Of a stretch of DNA of 64,000 nt, positions 35,723 through 44,830 are shown in pieces. Within the stretch, counting starts at the first letter, position 1. Every line of letters starts with the position of its first letter. Source of the stretch: Aridibaculum aurantiacum (lineage in GTDB: Bacteria; Bacteroidota; Bacteroidia; Chitinophagales; Chitinophagaceae); contig NZ_JAFEWC010000001.1 in assembly GCF_017355875.1 (NCBI RefSeq), forward strand, positions 2,170,001 through 2,234,000. Direction: 5' to 3'. The notes beneath the pieces are model-generated. The model had not been told where the DNA came from and searched no databases. It saw only the letters and a list, made by a program, of their open reading frames with translations. Both the position numbers and the translations under genes were made by a program.

Positions 35723-37015
35723 ATGAGTTTTCAGAAACAGGTTACGCAGAGTCTTATCTGGAGGGGCTTATATTTTTTTACGATCCTGGTCATGCAGATA
35801 TTCCTTTCGCGGTATCTTGAAGCTGGCAATGCAGGTTGGGTTTTCTATCTCACTAATAACTTTTCCTTTCTTGTTATACTGGTTGGTCTTACCATGGAAA
35901 ATGGGGTGAACTACTATGGGTCGAACAATGCCGTAAACCATAGTGCCCTTGCGTGGTTCTCCCTTGCATGGACAGCTGTTGTTGGTGTCATCGTGTTTGC
36001 AGGTTTGTGGTTCTACTTTGGCCGGTATAAAGACTCTACTGCCATAACCCGTGCACAGTACCTGTTTTATGGTGTTACTTATATAGTAGGTATACAGCTC
36101 ACCAACTTCTTTACTATCCTGTTCTACGCCAATAAGAACTTCTTCCTGCCTAACTTTCTCATGGTGTTGTTGAACACGATCATCATTATCATCATTCCAA
36201 AACAGATAGGCGTAGGTGATACTAATTCTGCACTCATTGTTCAACTGTACTTTGGGTATATTCTTCTTACTGGTTTGGTACTAGCCGTAGCATTCATCAT
36301 TAAGAAGAAAAGCTGGAACTATATCCATCTTCCGAAGCTGAGCGAATCAAAGTTGCTGGTGAATTATGCTCTTGTAGCACTGGCTGCTAATGTTATATTC
36401 TTCCTGGTGTACAGGGTTGATTACTGGTTTGTGAAAAAGTATTGTTCGCTTGATGACCTTGGAAACTATATACAGGTGTCAAAGCTGGGGCAAATGCTGT
36501 TGATCATACCAACCATTATTTCAAGTGTGGTATTCCCAAATATAGCTGGCGGCATGGAGCGCACTGTCATGAAAGAGAACATCATGCGTATAGGCCGCCT
36601 GATCACGCTTCTCTTTATACTTATGTTCATCATTGTTGCTTTCACTGGCCAGTGGGTATTCACGCAGGTGTTTGGTTATACTTTTCAAAAAATGTATTGG
36701 CCGTTTCTACTGCTTACACCTGGGATTTGGGCATTAAGCAATCTGTTTATTTTAAGCGCCTACTTTGGAGGCATCAACAAAGTAAAAGTGAATGTGCAAG
36801 GAGCTGCAGTGGCGCTTGTTGTTATACTGGTAGGCGATTTTATTTTCATCCCAAGGTATGGTATGGAAGCTGCTGCAGTTGTTAGCAGCGCTGGTTATAT
36901 CGTCAACTTCCTGTATTCATTTTATTTTCTAAAAAAAGAACACCCGGTACACATCAGCGAGTACTGGCGCATTACTAAAGCCGATATCAAATGGGTAAAA
37001 ACGTTTCTTCCATAA
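35723..37015 (+). CDS. oligosaccharide flippase (Wzx/MATE-like)
   Basis: The 430-residue protein has about 12 transmembrane helices and the polysaccharide-flippase layout, opening MSFQKQVTQSLIWRGLYFF and LSRYLEAGNAGWVFYL, with paired six-helix halves. It moves lipid-linked glycans across the inner membrane for O-antigen, capsule or exopolysaccharide synthesis. The glycosyltransferase gene starts 25 bases inside its 3' end, a strong sign of one operon and one pathway. Confidence 0.85.
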   Translation: MSFQKQVTQSLIWRGLYFFTILVMQIFLSRYLEAGNAGWVFYLTNNFSFLVILVGLTMENGVNYYGSNNAVNHSALAWFSLAWTAVVGVIVFAGLWFYFGRYKDSTAITRAQYLFYGVTYIVGIQLTNFFTILFYANKNFFLPNFLMVLLNTIIIIIIPKQIGVGDTNSALIVQLYFGYILLTGLVLAVAFIIKKKSWNYIHLPKLSESKLLVNYALVALAANVIFFLVYRVDYWFVKKYCSLDDLGNYIQVSKLGQMLLIIPTIISSVVFPNIAGGMERTVMKENIMRIGRLITLLFILMFIIVAFTGQWVFTQVFGYTFQKMYWPFLLLTPGIWALSNLFILSAYFGGINKVKVNVQGAAVALVVILVGDFIFIPRYGMEAAAVVSSAGYIVNFLYSFYFLKKEHPVHISEYWRITKADIKWVKTFLP

Positions 37016-38199
37016 GTGAACTGAAACTACCTGGTGAGGACTATGTGTTGGTGTTGCCCGGGTGGTATCCTACATGGCTTGATCCTATGCCTGGAGATTT
37101 TAACCAGCGGCATGTGAAAGCGGCTGGTCTTTATACACCACAGGTGGTACTATATGTTGGAAAGGATCTTACTAACACACTTACCAAAACTGAAGTAAGA
37201 TATACCCAGCTAACGGATAAGGTTGTAGAAATAACGGTTGTATATCCATGTGAAAAGTGGAAGGCATGGGATATCATACAGTCTCATTCTACCTATGTAA
37301 AACTACTTTATCATTTTGCTGATAAAATAAAGCAACAATGGGGACTGCCGAAGCTATTGCATTGTTATATAGTAATAAGAGGTGGCCTTGGTGGCTGGTT
37401 GTTAAGCAGGCCTTGGAAAAGGCCGTATATCCTCACAGAAAACTGGACCATCTATTATGCTGCAGATCCAGGTTTTTTGCTCAAACGAAACATTGTTTTC
37501 CGCACGCTTGTTCGAAAAATATTCAAGAACCTTCACCATTTTTTACCTGTTACCCACAACCTTGAACAGCAGGTAAAAAAGCTGGTAGGAGAGGTGAGAT
37601 CTTCTGTAATTCCAAATGTGGTCGATACAGGTGTATTCTTTTACGAAGAGCGGCAAGAGGTGCAAGCACCATTCCAGTGGATACATATTTCCACGATGAA
37701 TTATCAGAAAAATCCTGAAGGCTTGCTGCGTGCTTTTGAAGCTTTTGATGCAATACATAAAGGTACCGTCCTGACTATGGTGGGGCCAGCTTCTGATGAC
37801 GTGATGAAGTATGCACGTTCGTTAGGATTGGCGGAGAGCTCTGTAAAGTTTACAGGAAACATCACCTATGAAGAAGTTTCAGCGCAATTGAAGAACGCGG
37901 ATGCATTGGTACTGTTTAGCCGTTACGAAAATCTTCCTTGCGTAATCCTGGAAGCGCTTTGTTGTGGTAAGCCTGTTATAAGTACAAGAGTAGGAGGTAT
38001 AGCTGAAGTGATAGATGAAACAAATGGAATTTTGCTGGATAGCGAAAATGAAGATTCACTTACCGAGGCTTTCAACTATATGTTCTCGTTCAATAAAACT
38101 TATGACAGAAAAAAAATAGCTGAAACTGCTTGTAGAAGTTTCAGCTATGAAGCAGTTGGCCTGCAGATGAACGAGATTTATAAAAGAATTGCAGACTAG
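36991..38199 (+). CDS. glycosyltransferase family 4 (GT-B) protein
   Basis: The 402-residue enzyme has an N-terminal domain beginning VLVLPGWYPTWLDPMPGDF, typical of GT4 proteins of surface polysaccharide synthesis, and a C-terminal donor domain. That domain includes WIHISTMNYQKNPEGLLRAF near 228, VKFTGNITYEEVS near 288 and the E-x7-E motif SRYENLPCVILEALCCGKPV near 311. It overlaps the flippase gene by 25 bases and should act on the same glycan. The stop interlocks with the acyl-CoA-binding gene on the other strand (CTAG). Confidence 0.88.
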   Translation: MGKNVSSISELKLPGEDYVLVLPGWYPTWLDPMPGDFNQRHVKAAGLYTPQVVLYVGKDLTNTLTKTEVRYTQLTDKVVEITVVYPCEKWKAWDIIQSHSTYVKLLYHFADKIKQQWGLPKLLHCYIVIRGGLGGWLLSRPWKRPYILTENWTIYYAADPGFLLKRNIVFRTLVRKIFKNLHHFLPVTHNLEQQVKKLVGEVRSSVIPNVVDTGVFFYEERQEVQAPFQWIHISTMNYQKNPEGLLRAFEAFDAIHKGTVLTMVGPASDDVMKYARSLGLAESSVKFTGNITYEEVSAQLKNADALVLFSRYENLPCVILEALCCGKPVISTRVGGIAEVIDETNGILLDSENEDSLTEAFNYMFSFNKTYDRKKIAETACRSFSYEAVGLQMNEIYKRIAD

Positions 38200-38453
38200 T
38201 TTTTCAACTTGTTTACAAGGTTGATATAATCTTGTTGCGCTTCCTCTTTTGATTTTCCTCTAAGCGCAGCCCAGGCTTCATATTTAGCTTTGGCTACAAA
38301 ATCAAAAGGATTAGCAGGAGGATCTACATTTACATCGCCTGTAGTGGCTTGCTTATAAAAAGAATACAGTTGAAGCAGTGTGTCGTTGCTAGGTCTATCT
38401 TTTAGATTTTCGCTATCTTCTACAGCTTGCTCAAACAGGGTCTTCACATCCAT
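38196..38453 (-). CDS. acyl-CoA-binding protein
   Basis: An 85-residue protein with the ACBP fold signature: DVKTLFEQAVEDSENLKDRP, LQLYSFYKQATTGDV near 24 (the conserved YKQAT-GD), PFDFVAKAKYEAWAALRGKS and a C-terminal helix. It binds medium- and long-chain acyl-CoA esters and supports lipid metabolism. ACBPs are general in eukaryotes and patchy in bacteria, but well known in Bacteroidetes. ATG 38453 gives the full domain. Confidence 0.92.
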   Translation of the reverse strand: MDVKTLFEQAVEDSENLKDRPSNDTLLQLYSFYKQATTGDVNVDPPANPFDFVAKAKYEAWAALRGKSKEEAQQDYINLVNKLKN

Positions 38454-38857
38454 GTATATAGTTTTTCGACCGCGAAAATAGCGTATTGACCACAAACAAT
38501 TGGTGGTGGTGATAAAATTGACACGAACCCGAGTTGCAATGCATAAGCTATCGAACTAACTATGATTTACTTATTCCACATGCATTCACCACCAATGCAT
38601 CTGCCGCCTATTGCTCTTGAAGTGAAAGGACAGTGCACCCTCTTTAGATAACTTTAACACATGATAATTTTCTGTATGCACAGCAGAACATGATAAGTAA
38701 TATATTAATAACCAATTTCCTTGTGTTACACTTTATAGCAAGCTAGAAACCTCATCTCTTCAACTAACCTTGTAATCTGCAGTAGTTGCAGGTTAATACC
38801 CTATATTTGTCAGCTGTACTAATCCTACGTAATTAAACCCCCATTACCAGGAGACCT
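38454..38857. other. 404-base intergenic region
   Basis: No gene is visible between the divergent acyl-CoA-binding protein and response regulator genes. It contains a small inverted repeat (TGCATT near 38582 with AATGCA), CTGCA...TGCAG near 38777-38791 and a candidate promoter element at 38802-38809. Confidence 0.55.
38802..38809 (+). promoter_or_regulatory. candidate -7 element for the response regulator gene
   Basis: TATATTTG matches TAnnTTTG, 48 bases upstream of ATG 38858. The -33 element is not clear. Confidence 0.45.
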
Positions 38858-39328
38858 ATGAAAAATGATTTTGCAAAGCCTTTGCATGTATTGTTCGTTG
38901 ATGATGACTCTGATGAATCATACCTGTTCAATGAAGCATTGGAGCATGCAGGCTTACACATAAAACTCTCAAAGGCAAAAGACGGGAATGGTCTCATCCA
39001 TTTTCTGAAAACAAACCCGTTGCCTGACCTGGTATTGATAGACCTAAACATGCCTTATAAAGATGGCATTGAAGCGCTGTCAGAGATTCGCAGTACCGCC
39101 GGTTATGAGCATCTTCCGCTGGTTATTTACTCCACCACACGCAACAACAACTACATTGACAAGTGCTATATACGCGGAGCTAACCTGTTTGTTGTTAAAC
39201 CTAATGATTTTGATGGCCTGGTAGAAGTAGTAAAGAAGATCTGTACCATTGATTGGACACAGTTTCAACCACTACCTCGCGAGGAGTTCGTAATCTATGT
39301 TGACGAAGATCAACTGAATACTCACTAG
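38858..39328 (+). CDS. single-domain response regulator
   Basis: A 156-residue protein that is a receiver domain with no output domain. It has the acidic pair in VLFVDDDSDES near 14-18, the phospho-acceptor Asp in LVLIDLNMPYKDG near 62, the Thr/Ser in VIYSTTR near 91 and the conserved Lys in FVVKPNDFD near 112. The C-terminal 20 residues (REEFVIYVDEDQ) are extra. It probably acts as a phosphorelay partner. Two proteins of this class occur in the window (see 60157). No kinase gene is adjacent here. Confidence 0.88.
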   Translation: MKNDFAKPLHVLFVDDDSDESYLFNEALEHAGLHIKLSKAKDGNGLIHFLKTNPLPDLVLIDLNMPYKDGIEALSEIRSTAGYEHLPLVIYSTTRNNNYIDKCYIRGANLFVVKPNDFDGLVEVVKKICTIDWTQFQPLPREEFVIYVDEDQLNTH

Positions 39329-39459
39329 CCATTTCTGCTTTCATTCTTTATTTAAGTACCAGTAGCAAGTAGATTCAACACCCTCTAGAATCTTCTTTTA
39401 TACATCTATCCTGCAAATGTTGTGGCATAGTCTTATTACTCGTTCATGAAAATCATGTT

Positions 39460-39636
39460 ATGAGTACAAGCAATAATCCTAACGATAAAGAGACAGTAGG
39501 TGAAGTAGGTTCACAGGTTGATGGTGATCCAAATAATAACCAGGATAATCAAGAACAGGTTGATAAAGCAGACCTGGCAGGTAAAAAGGTAGACGCCGAT
39601 CCCACTGAACCTGAAGGTCAACCCGCTGATCAATAA
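39460..39636 (+). CDS. 58-residue disordered hydrophilic protein
   Basis: A short frame (start ATG 39460, stop 39636) encodes a protein of Asn, Asp, Gln, Glu, Lys, Gly and Pro with almost no hydrophobic residues (MSTSNNPNDKETVGEVGSQV opens it). There is no aromatic residue or cysteine. The bias toward charged and polar residues in one frame, a clean start and stop, and similarity in style to 5076-5600 and 35261-35524 support it as a real small gene. Function is unknown; a hydrophilin-like protective role is a guess. Confidence 0.5.
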   Translation: MSTSNNPNDKETVGEVGSQVDGDPNNNQDNQEQVDKADLAGKKVDADPTEPEGQPADQ

Positions 39637-39696
39637 GTTGTTCTACACAAAGTAATATTTATAGTGAGCTGTTGATTCACATTGTATTTTTGAAAC

Positions 39697-40947
39697 ATGG
39701 TCACAGTCATCACTATTGCTTGGAACAGTTTCAAGATGGCATTACAGGAATTGCGGAGTAATAAGCTTCGTACATTCCTGTCTTTGTTTGGTATCACCAT
39801 TGGTATCTTTTGTATTATAGGTGTACTGGCAACTGTAGAAAGCCTGGAGGCCAAGGTGCAGAATGATATAAACACGTTAGGAAGCAATACGATCTATGTA
39901 GACAAGTGGGACTATGGTGGAGGCCCTGATTATCCATGGTGGCGTTTCATAAAGCGGCCTTATCCTAAGTACCGCGAAATGCAAGAAATAAAAGAACGAT
40001 CTCAACTGGCATCTGCTGTTAGTTATTCTATCAGGAATATGGTTAGTGTAGAGCATGATGATATAACATTATCAGGAGTAAATGCTTATGGTGTAAGCGA
40101 TGAGTTCAACAATGTTATCACCATCAACATAGAACACGGACGATATATTTCAGAATCAGAATTCAAGCAAGCATCGCCAGTAATTGTTATGGGATATCAG
40201 AATGCTACCAATCTTTTTGTGAGTGCAGAACGTGCCATAGGCAAAGATGTAAGCTTCAATGGCATTAAATGCAGGGTTGTCGGAGTGGTAAAAAAAGAAG
40301 GAACAAACTTCCTGGGCGGCGGCTGGCAGTTTGACGAAGCAATCGTTCTTCCTTTCAGAACAATGGCTGCACATTTCAATATTGAAAATAGTAGTCCAGT
40401 CATTATGGTAAAAGGAGGTGAAGCAACTTCATCAGCTGCATTGGTAGATGAACTGCGTGGTATCATGCGTTCAATCCATCGCCTTAGCCCCACACAGGAA
40501 GATGATTTTTCCTTAAACGACATCAACACCTTTAGCGAACAAACCAGTGCCATTTTTGGATCCATAAACCTGGGCGGATGGGCTATTGCTGGTTTATCAT
40601 TGATTGTAGGTGCATTTGGAGTGGCTAATATTATGTTTGTAACAGTTCGTGAAAGAACTAGCCAGATTGGTTTGAAAAAAGCCATCGGTGCCAAAAGTTC
40701 TACTATCCTTACAGAGTTTCTTTTAGAAAGTGCTTTTCTTTGCCTTCTTGGCGGCTTCATCGGGTTGATACTCGTATTCCTGCTGACCAAGTTGCTTACG
40801 TTTGTACTGCCATTTCCAATAACCATTTCATTGGGTACGCTCACATTGGCTATTTCTATTTGTCTTGTAGTTGGTGTATTGGCAGGTATAATTCCAGCAA
40901 GCATTGCAGCTAAAATGAACCCGGTAGTAGCTATCAGAACAAAATAA
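39697..40947 (+). CDS. ABC transporter permease (MacB/FtsX type)
   Basis: The 416-residue protein has the MacB layout. An N-terminal helix precedes the ELRSNKLRTFLSLFGITIGI motif, followed by a periplasmic MacB_PCD domain (about 45-285) and three C-terminal FtsX helices, with FVTVRERTSQIGLKKAIGA near 315. Such permeases work with a separate ATPase (LolD/MacB-like) in lipoprotein release, peptide or macrolide export. No ATPase gene is in the window, so the substrate is open. It lies 19 bases before tsaD. Confidence 0.87.
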   Translation: MVTVITIAWNSFKMALQELRSNKLRTFLSLFGITIGIFCIIGVLATVESLEAKVQNDINTLGSNTIYVDKWDYGGGPDYPWWRFIKRPYPKYREMQEIKERSQLASAVSYSIRNMVSVEHDDITLSGVNAYGVSDEFNNVITINIEHGRYISESEFKQASPVIVMGYQNATNLFVSAERAIGKDVSFNGIKCRVVGVVKKEGTNFLGGGWQFDEAIVLPFRTMAAHFNIENSSPVIMVKGGEATSSAALVDELRGIMRSIHRLSPTQEDDFSLNDINTFSEQTSAIFGSINLGGWAIAGLSLIVGAFGVANIMFVTVRERTSQIGLKKAIGAKSSTILTEFLLESAFLCLLGGFIGLILVFLLTKLLTFVLPFPITISLGTLTLAISICLVVGVLAGIIPASIAAKMNPVVAIRTK

Positions 40948-40966
40948 AGCCCTATATATCTATCTT

Positions 40967-41968
40967 ATGCCAATCATCCTAGCTATAGAATCTTCATGCG
41001 ACGATACAAGTGCAGCTATATGCAAGGATGGTAAGATTCTTTCAAACCTTATTGCAACTCAAAAAGTGCATGAAGAATTTGGCGGTGTAGTTCCTGAGCT
41101 TGCAAGTCGTGCACATATTCAAAAAATAGTTCCTGTTGTTGATACGGCTATCAAACAAGCAGGTATTCAATTGACAGAAGTAGATGCTATCGCATTTACA
41201 CAGGCACCTGGCTTGATAGGGAGTCTGCTTGTGGGCGCGCAGTTTGCTAAATCGTTGGCTACTTCATTAGACAAACCTCTGATTGCTGTACATCATATGC
41301 AGGCCCACGTGCTGGCTAATTTGATTGATGATCCTGCACCTTCATTCCCATTTCTATGTTTAACTGTAAGTGGTGGTCATACGCAAATTGTCCGCTGCAA
41401 TAGCCCCTACGAAATGGAGGTGCTGGGTGAGACAATAGACGACGCCGCAGGAGAAGCATTTGATAAGTCTGCAAAGCTTCTTGGCATACCTTATCCTGGT
41501 GGGCCACTGGTTGATAAGTACGCACAGGCTGGAGATCCTCATAAGTTCAAATTCCCCGAGCCAAACATCCCAGGCCTTAACTTTAGTTTTAGTGGATTGA
41601 AAACTTCAATATTATATTTTCTGCAGCAGCAAAAGCAGGCTAATGAAAATTTTGTTGCAGAAAATCTTCCTGATGTATGCGCTTCTATCCAGCATAGGAT
41701 AGTTTCTATTTTACTGCGTAAACTTAAAAAAGCAGTTGATGAAACAGGCATTCGTGAAGTATGTATAGCTGGTGGTGTAAGTGCCAATAGTGGCTTGCGT
41801 AATACCCTACAGGAATATGCTGCTAAGTATGGTTGGAAAAGTTACATACCTGCTTTTCAATATTGCACAGATAATGCTGGAATGATTGCCATTTCTGCCT
41901 ATTACAAGTTTCTTCAAAACGATTTTGAAGACTTACAAACTACTCCTTCCGCAAGAGCTGAATGGTAA
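40967..41968 (+). CDS. tsaD: tRNA N6-adenosine threonylcarbamoyltransferase
   Basis: A 333-residue enzyme that completes the t6A modification at position 37 of ANN-decoding tRNAs, with TsaB, TsaC and TsaE. Motifs are AIESSCDDTSAAI at the start, VPELASRAHIQ near 42, the metal-binding HHMQAHVLAN near 109, SGGHTQIV near 133 and GGVSANSGLR near 266. It follows the ABC permease by 19 bases. It is essential or nearly so in most bacteria. Confidence 0.96.
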   Translation: MPIILAIESSCDDTSAAICKDGKILSNLIATQKVHEEFGGVVPELASRAHIQKIVPVVDTAIKQAGIQLTEVDAIAFTQAPGLIGSLLVGAQFAKSLATSLDKPLIAVHHMQAHVLANLIDDPAPSFPFLCLTVSGGHTQIVRCNSPYEMEVLGETIDDAAGEAFDKSAKLLGIPYPGGPLVDKYAQAGDPHKFKFPEPNIPGLNFSFSGLKTSILYFLQQQKQANENFVAENLPDVCASIQHRIVSILLRKLKKAVDETGIREVCIAGGVSANSGLRNTLQEYAAKYGWKSYIPAFQYCTDNAGMIAISAYYKFLQNDFEDLQTTPSARAEW

Positions 41969-42145
41969 TTTGATACCATCTTTTTTCCTATCTTCTTGCT
42001 TCTACTCATGATTTTGTTCCTGGAGAACATTTGTATTGCTGTTACAAAAACAACGAATAATACATTTCTAAAAGGTATAGCCTCAACACCTAAATTTATA
42101 CTTAGGTTTTAGCATTCTATAGTACCTGCTACTAACTACTGCCTT
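41969..42145 (+). other. 177-base gap with a weak inverted repeat
   Basis: ACCTAA (42088-42093) and TTAGGT (42102-42107) form a small hairpin followed by TTTT, possibly a weak terminator of tsaD. Nothing else is apparent. Confidence 0.35.
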
Positions 42146-42358
42146 ATGTACAACTTAAATGAGTCATTAAAGAAGGCTATTGAGGTAGCTCAATTGCTGG
42201 CTAAAGAATATAATGTGTCGCCTGCTGTGCAACTAATTATGTCCAGAATCGTCGCGCAAAAAAGGTGGTTTCCTCCAGCACTCGTAACTGCTTTTTGGGT
42301 TGGTATTGGAATGATTTTTTCACGATGTAATATAAATACATCAAGATGGCAAAGCATT
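42146..42358 (+). pseudogene. possible remnant of a Clp N-terminal domain
   Basis: The frame from ATG 42146 begins MYNLNESLKKAIEVAQLLAK, which resembles the start of Clp/TssH-type ATPase N-terminal repeats, but after about 24 residues the similarity is lost and the frame runs into the start of the hemolysin-III gene (stop at 42445). I read it as a decayed fragment or chance open frame. A short functional protein cannot be excluded. Confidence 0.25.
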
Positions 42359-42999
42359 TACCCATTGCAAGTGATTGTTTTACCCCGGAAGAAGAATTGG
42401 CGAATACCATTATACATGCTATTGGTGTACTGTTTGGTCTCGTAGCTATTCCTTTTCTTATTATGCTGGCAGCAAAGAACAGCGACATCAGCAACCTGAT
42501 GCGCGTTGGTATCTATGGCGCTTGTTTCATGGCCACTTTTGTCTTCTCCACCTTATTCCACTGGTTCAAAGAAGAGAAGGTGAAATGTAAGCTAGAAATG
42601 TGCGACAGGATCAGTATCTACTTCTTTATTGCCGGAACCTATACGCCTTTCATCCTCTACTACATGTACGATCGTACCGGTTTTATAATGCTGGGGATTA
42701 TGTGGGCGCTTGTATTGTTTGGGATCTTCTTCGAGATATTTCTTGCCAAGAAGTACTTCATTATATCCCTGTTTATTTACCTGGCTATGGGTTGGATGTT
42801 TGTGTTTGTGCTCAATAAGTGGTTCGATAGTATGCCTTCCTCCGTTATCACTTTTATCTTGACTGGTGTGGGTTTGTATAGTATCGGTGTCATCTTTTAT
42901 GTTTGGAAAAAATACCGCTACCACCACGCCGTCTGGCACTTCTTTGTACTGGTTGCCAGCATCTTTCACTATTTGGCTGTTTTAGAAACAGTTTCTTAG
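42346..42999 (+). CDS. hemolysin III family (PAQR-like) membrane protein
   Basis: A 217-residue protein with seven transmembrane helices and the family's polar signature: EEELANTIIHAIGVLFG near 17, FVFSTLFHWFKEEK near 62 and YHHAVWHFFVLVASIFHYLA near 188, which place His and Asp/Ser residues in a buried metal site. The related PAQR receptors act as metal-dependent lipid hydrolases. The haemolysis label is historical. The biological role here is unknown. Confidence 0.87.
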   Translation: MAKHLPIASDCFTPEEELANTIIHAIGVLFGLVAIPFLIMLAAKNSDISNLMRVGIYGACFMATFVFSTLFHWFKEEKVKCKLEMCDRISIYFFIAGTYTPFILYYMYDRTGFIMLGIMWALVLFGIFFEIFLAKKYFIISLFIYLAMGWMFVFVLNKWFDSMPSSVITFILTGVGLYSIGVIFYVWKKYRYHHAVWHFFVLVASIFHYLAVLETVS

Positions 43000-43164
43000 A
43001 AGGTATATATAAGATTAGAAGAGTTTCTGTTACCAATGTTCAACTGATTTTAATTCTGCATATGAATGCTGAAATCGTTGATTAGTTCATAGTGAATGAT
43101 ACAATTCATACAGTCCTCCTTCTTTCATCATGTTGTTTAACCGCTAATGAATTAATTTCACGCA

Positions 43165-44577
43165 ATGAAAAACATTATTAACCTCTGTCTTTCTCTTTGT
43201 GCGTTGGTGTGTGTAACCAGTTGTTCTGGCCCATCTGCCTCTCGTAACAATTTTGAAAATGATCCATGGAAGCAACTTCCATCTATCTTGAAACAGATAA
43301 AGGCGCCGACGTTTAAGAATAAAGACTACGTGATTACCCAATATGGTGCAGTAGGTGATGGCAAAACAATAAATACTGAAGCATTCAGAAAGGCTATTGA
43401 AGTGTGTAACAAAGAAGGTGGCGGAAGGGTAGTGGTGCCGGTTGGAAATTTCCTTACAGGGCCTATTCACCTGAAAAGTAATGTGAACCTTCATGTAAGT
43501 AAAGGAGCTACCATTTCCTTTTCTACTAAGCCAGAGGATTACCTGCCGCTGGTGTTCACCCGTTGGGAAGGTGTAGAACTTATGGGCTATTCTCCGCTGA
43601 TCTATGCATTTGAACAAAACAACATTGCCATTACCGGCCAAGGAACTTTGGATGGAATGGCCAATGCTACCAACTGGTGGCCGTGGAAAGGTCAAACGCA
43701 ATATGGTTTTGTTAAAGGGCAACCAAGCCAGGTAGATAAGGATAAACGTGCTGCGCTTTTCAAAATGGCTGAAGATGGTGTACCTGTAAGTGAGCGAAAA
43801 TTTGGAACCGGGTCGTACCTGCGTCCACAGTTTGTACAGCCTTACCGCTGCAATAATGTACTGATTGAAGGTGTCACCATTATCAACTCACCTATGTGGA
43901 TACTGAACCCGGTGCTTTGCAACAATGTAACCATACAGGGAGTAACTGTTACCAGCAATGGACCTAACAACGATGGTTGTGATCCTGAGTCTTGTAAAAA
44001 TGTGTTGATCAAAGACTGCTACTTTAATACGGGTGATGATTGTATAGCTATTAAAAGCGGTCGTAATGCAGACGGAAGGCGCATCAATGTGCCTAGCGAA
44101 AACATCATTGTCCAGGGCTGTAAGATGGCTAATGGTCATGGCGGTGTAGTTATAGGTAGTGAAATAAGTGGAGGTGTACGTAATGTGTTTGCAGAGGATT
44201 GCAACATGAGTAGTCCTGAATTGGATCGTGCATTGCGCATTAAAACGAATACTGCCAGGGGTGGAGTAATTGAAAATATATACATGCGAAACGTAACAGT
44301 AGGGCAAGTAGCAGAACAGGTGTTTATAGCTACTATGTTTTACGAAGACACCGGAAACTTTATGCCTGTTGTACGAAATATTGAAATGAAAAATGTAACG
44401 GTTCAGAATGGTGGAAAGACAGGTATTTTATTGGAAGGTTACAAAGAATCACCGGTTACCAATATACGCTTGATTGATATCAAAATAGACAATGTAAAGC
44501 AGCCGTATAAATTTTCTAACGCTACCAATGTTACAGCTACCAATGTAATTATCAATGGTAAGAAAGTGGAGCTGTAG
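43165..44577 (+). CDS. glycoside hydrolase family 28 (polygalacturonase-type) lipoprotein
   Basis: The 470-residue protein has a lipobox (ALVCVTSCSG, Cys near 20) and a right-handed beta-helix typical of GH28. Motifs are QYGAVGDGKTINTEAFRKAI near 55, GPNNDGCDPESCKNV near 268 (catalytic Asp), NTGDDCIAIKSG near 290 (Asp-Asp), GHGGVVIGSE near 326 (His) and RALRIKTN near 353 (Arg-Ile-Lys). It should cleave galacturonan or a related pectic polymer and is tethered to the membrane. A second GH28 gene lies 7.5 kb downstream. Confidence 0.92.
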   Translation: MKNIINLCLSLCALVCVTSCSGPSASRNNFENDPWKQLPSILKQIKAPTFKNKDYVITQYGAVGDGKTINTEAFRKAIEVCNKEGGGRVVVPVGNFLTGPIHLKSNVNLHVSKGATISFSTKPEDYLPLVFTRWEGVELMGYSPLIYAFEQNNIAITGQGTLDGMANATNWWPWKGQTQYGFVKGQPSQVDKDKRAALFKMAEDGVPVSERKFGTGSYLRPQFVQPYRCNNVLIEGVTIINSPMWILNPVLCNNVTIQGVTVTSNGPNNDGCDPESCKNVLIKDCYFNTGDDCIAIKSGRNADGRRINVPSENIIVQGCKMANGHGGVVIGSEISGGVRNVFAEDCNMSSPELDRALRIKTNTARGGVIENIYMRNVTVGQVAEQVFIATMFYEDTGNFMPVVRNIEMKNVTVQNGGKTGILLEGYKESPVTNIRLIDIKIDNVKQPYKFSNATNVTATNVIINGKKVEL

Positions 44578-44586
44578 GCTGCAAGG

Positions 44587-44628
44587 TATCAGGTATGAGG
44601 AATGAGGTTTGAGTAGTGAGGTTAGAGA
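44587..44628. repeat. degenerate 7-base tandem tract
   Basis: Six consecutive heptamers in exact phase: TATCAGG, TATGAGG, AATGAGG, TTTGAGT, AGTGAGG, TTAGAGA, with consensus close to TATGAGG. It starts nine bases after the GH28 stop. Confidence 0.75.
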
Positions 44629-44670
44629 CGGAGCTATATTACTACTGCTGGTTTGAAATAGAATAAGAGT

Positions 44671-44720
44671 ACATAATACAAGAGAGGCTAACGTTACAGT
44701 TAGCCTCTCTTGTATTATGT
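44671..44720. terminator. 22-bp perfect inverted repeat, probable terminator
   Basis: A perfect 22-base stem (44671-44692 with 44699-44720) with a six-base GTTACA loop. It lies between two same-strand genes and has AT-rich flanks but no long T run. It is long for a simple terminator. Confidence 0.6.
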
Positions 44721-44830
44721 AGATACTTGTCAATGCATTCTTTACTTCATTTTCATGATGAAAGGCTAACACTACATATCAAATACTTCTAATTTGCGAA
44801 CTCATACAAAAAAGTCAACAGGATTATATA

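Noticed and set aside
39685-39692. TATTTTTG as promoter of the ABC permease gene
   Set aside because: It lies only four bases before ATG 39697, so a transcript would start inside the coding sequence.
44587-44628. CRISPR array
   Set aside because: The units are 7 bases with no spacers and no cas genes are near.
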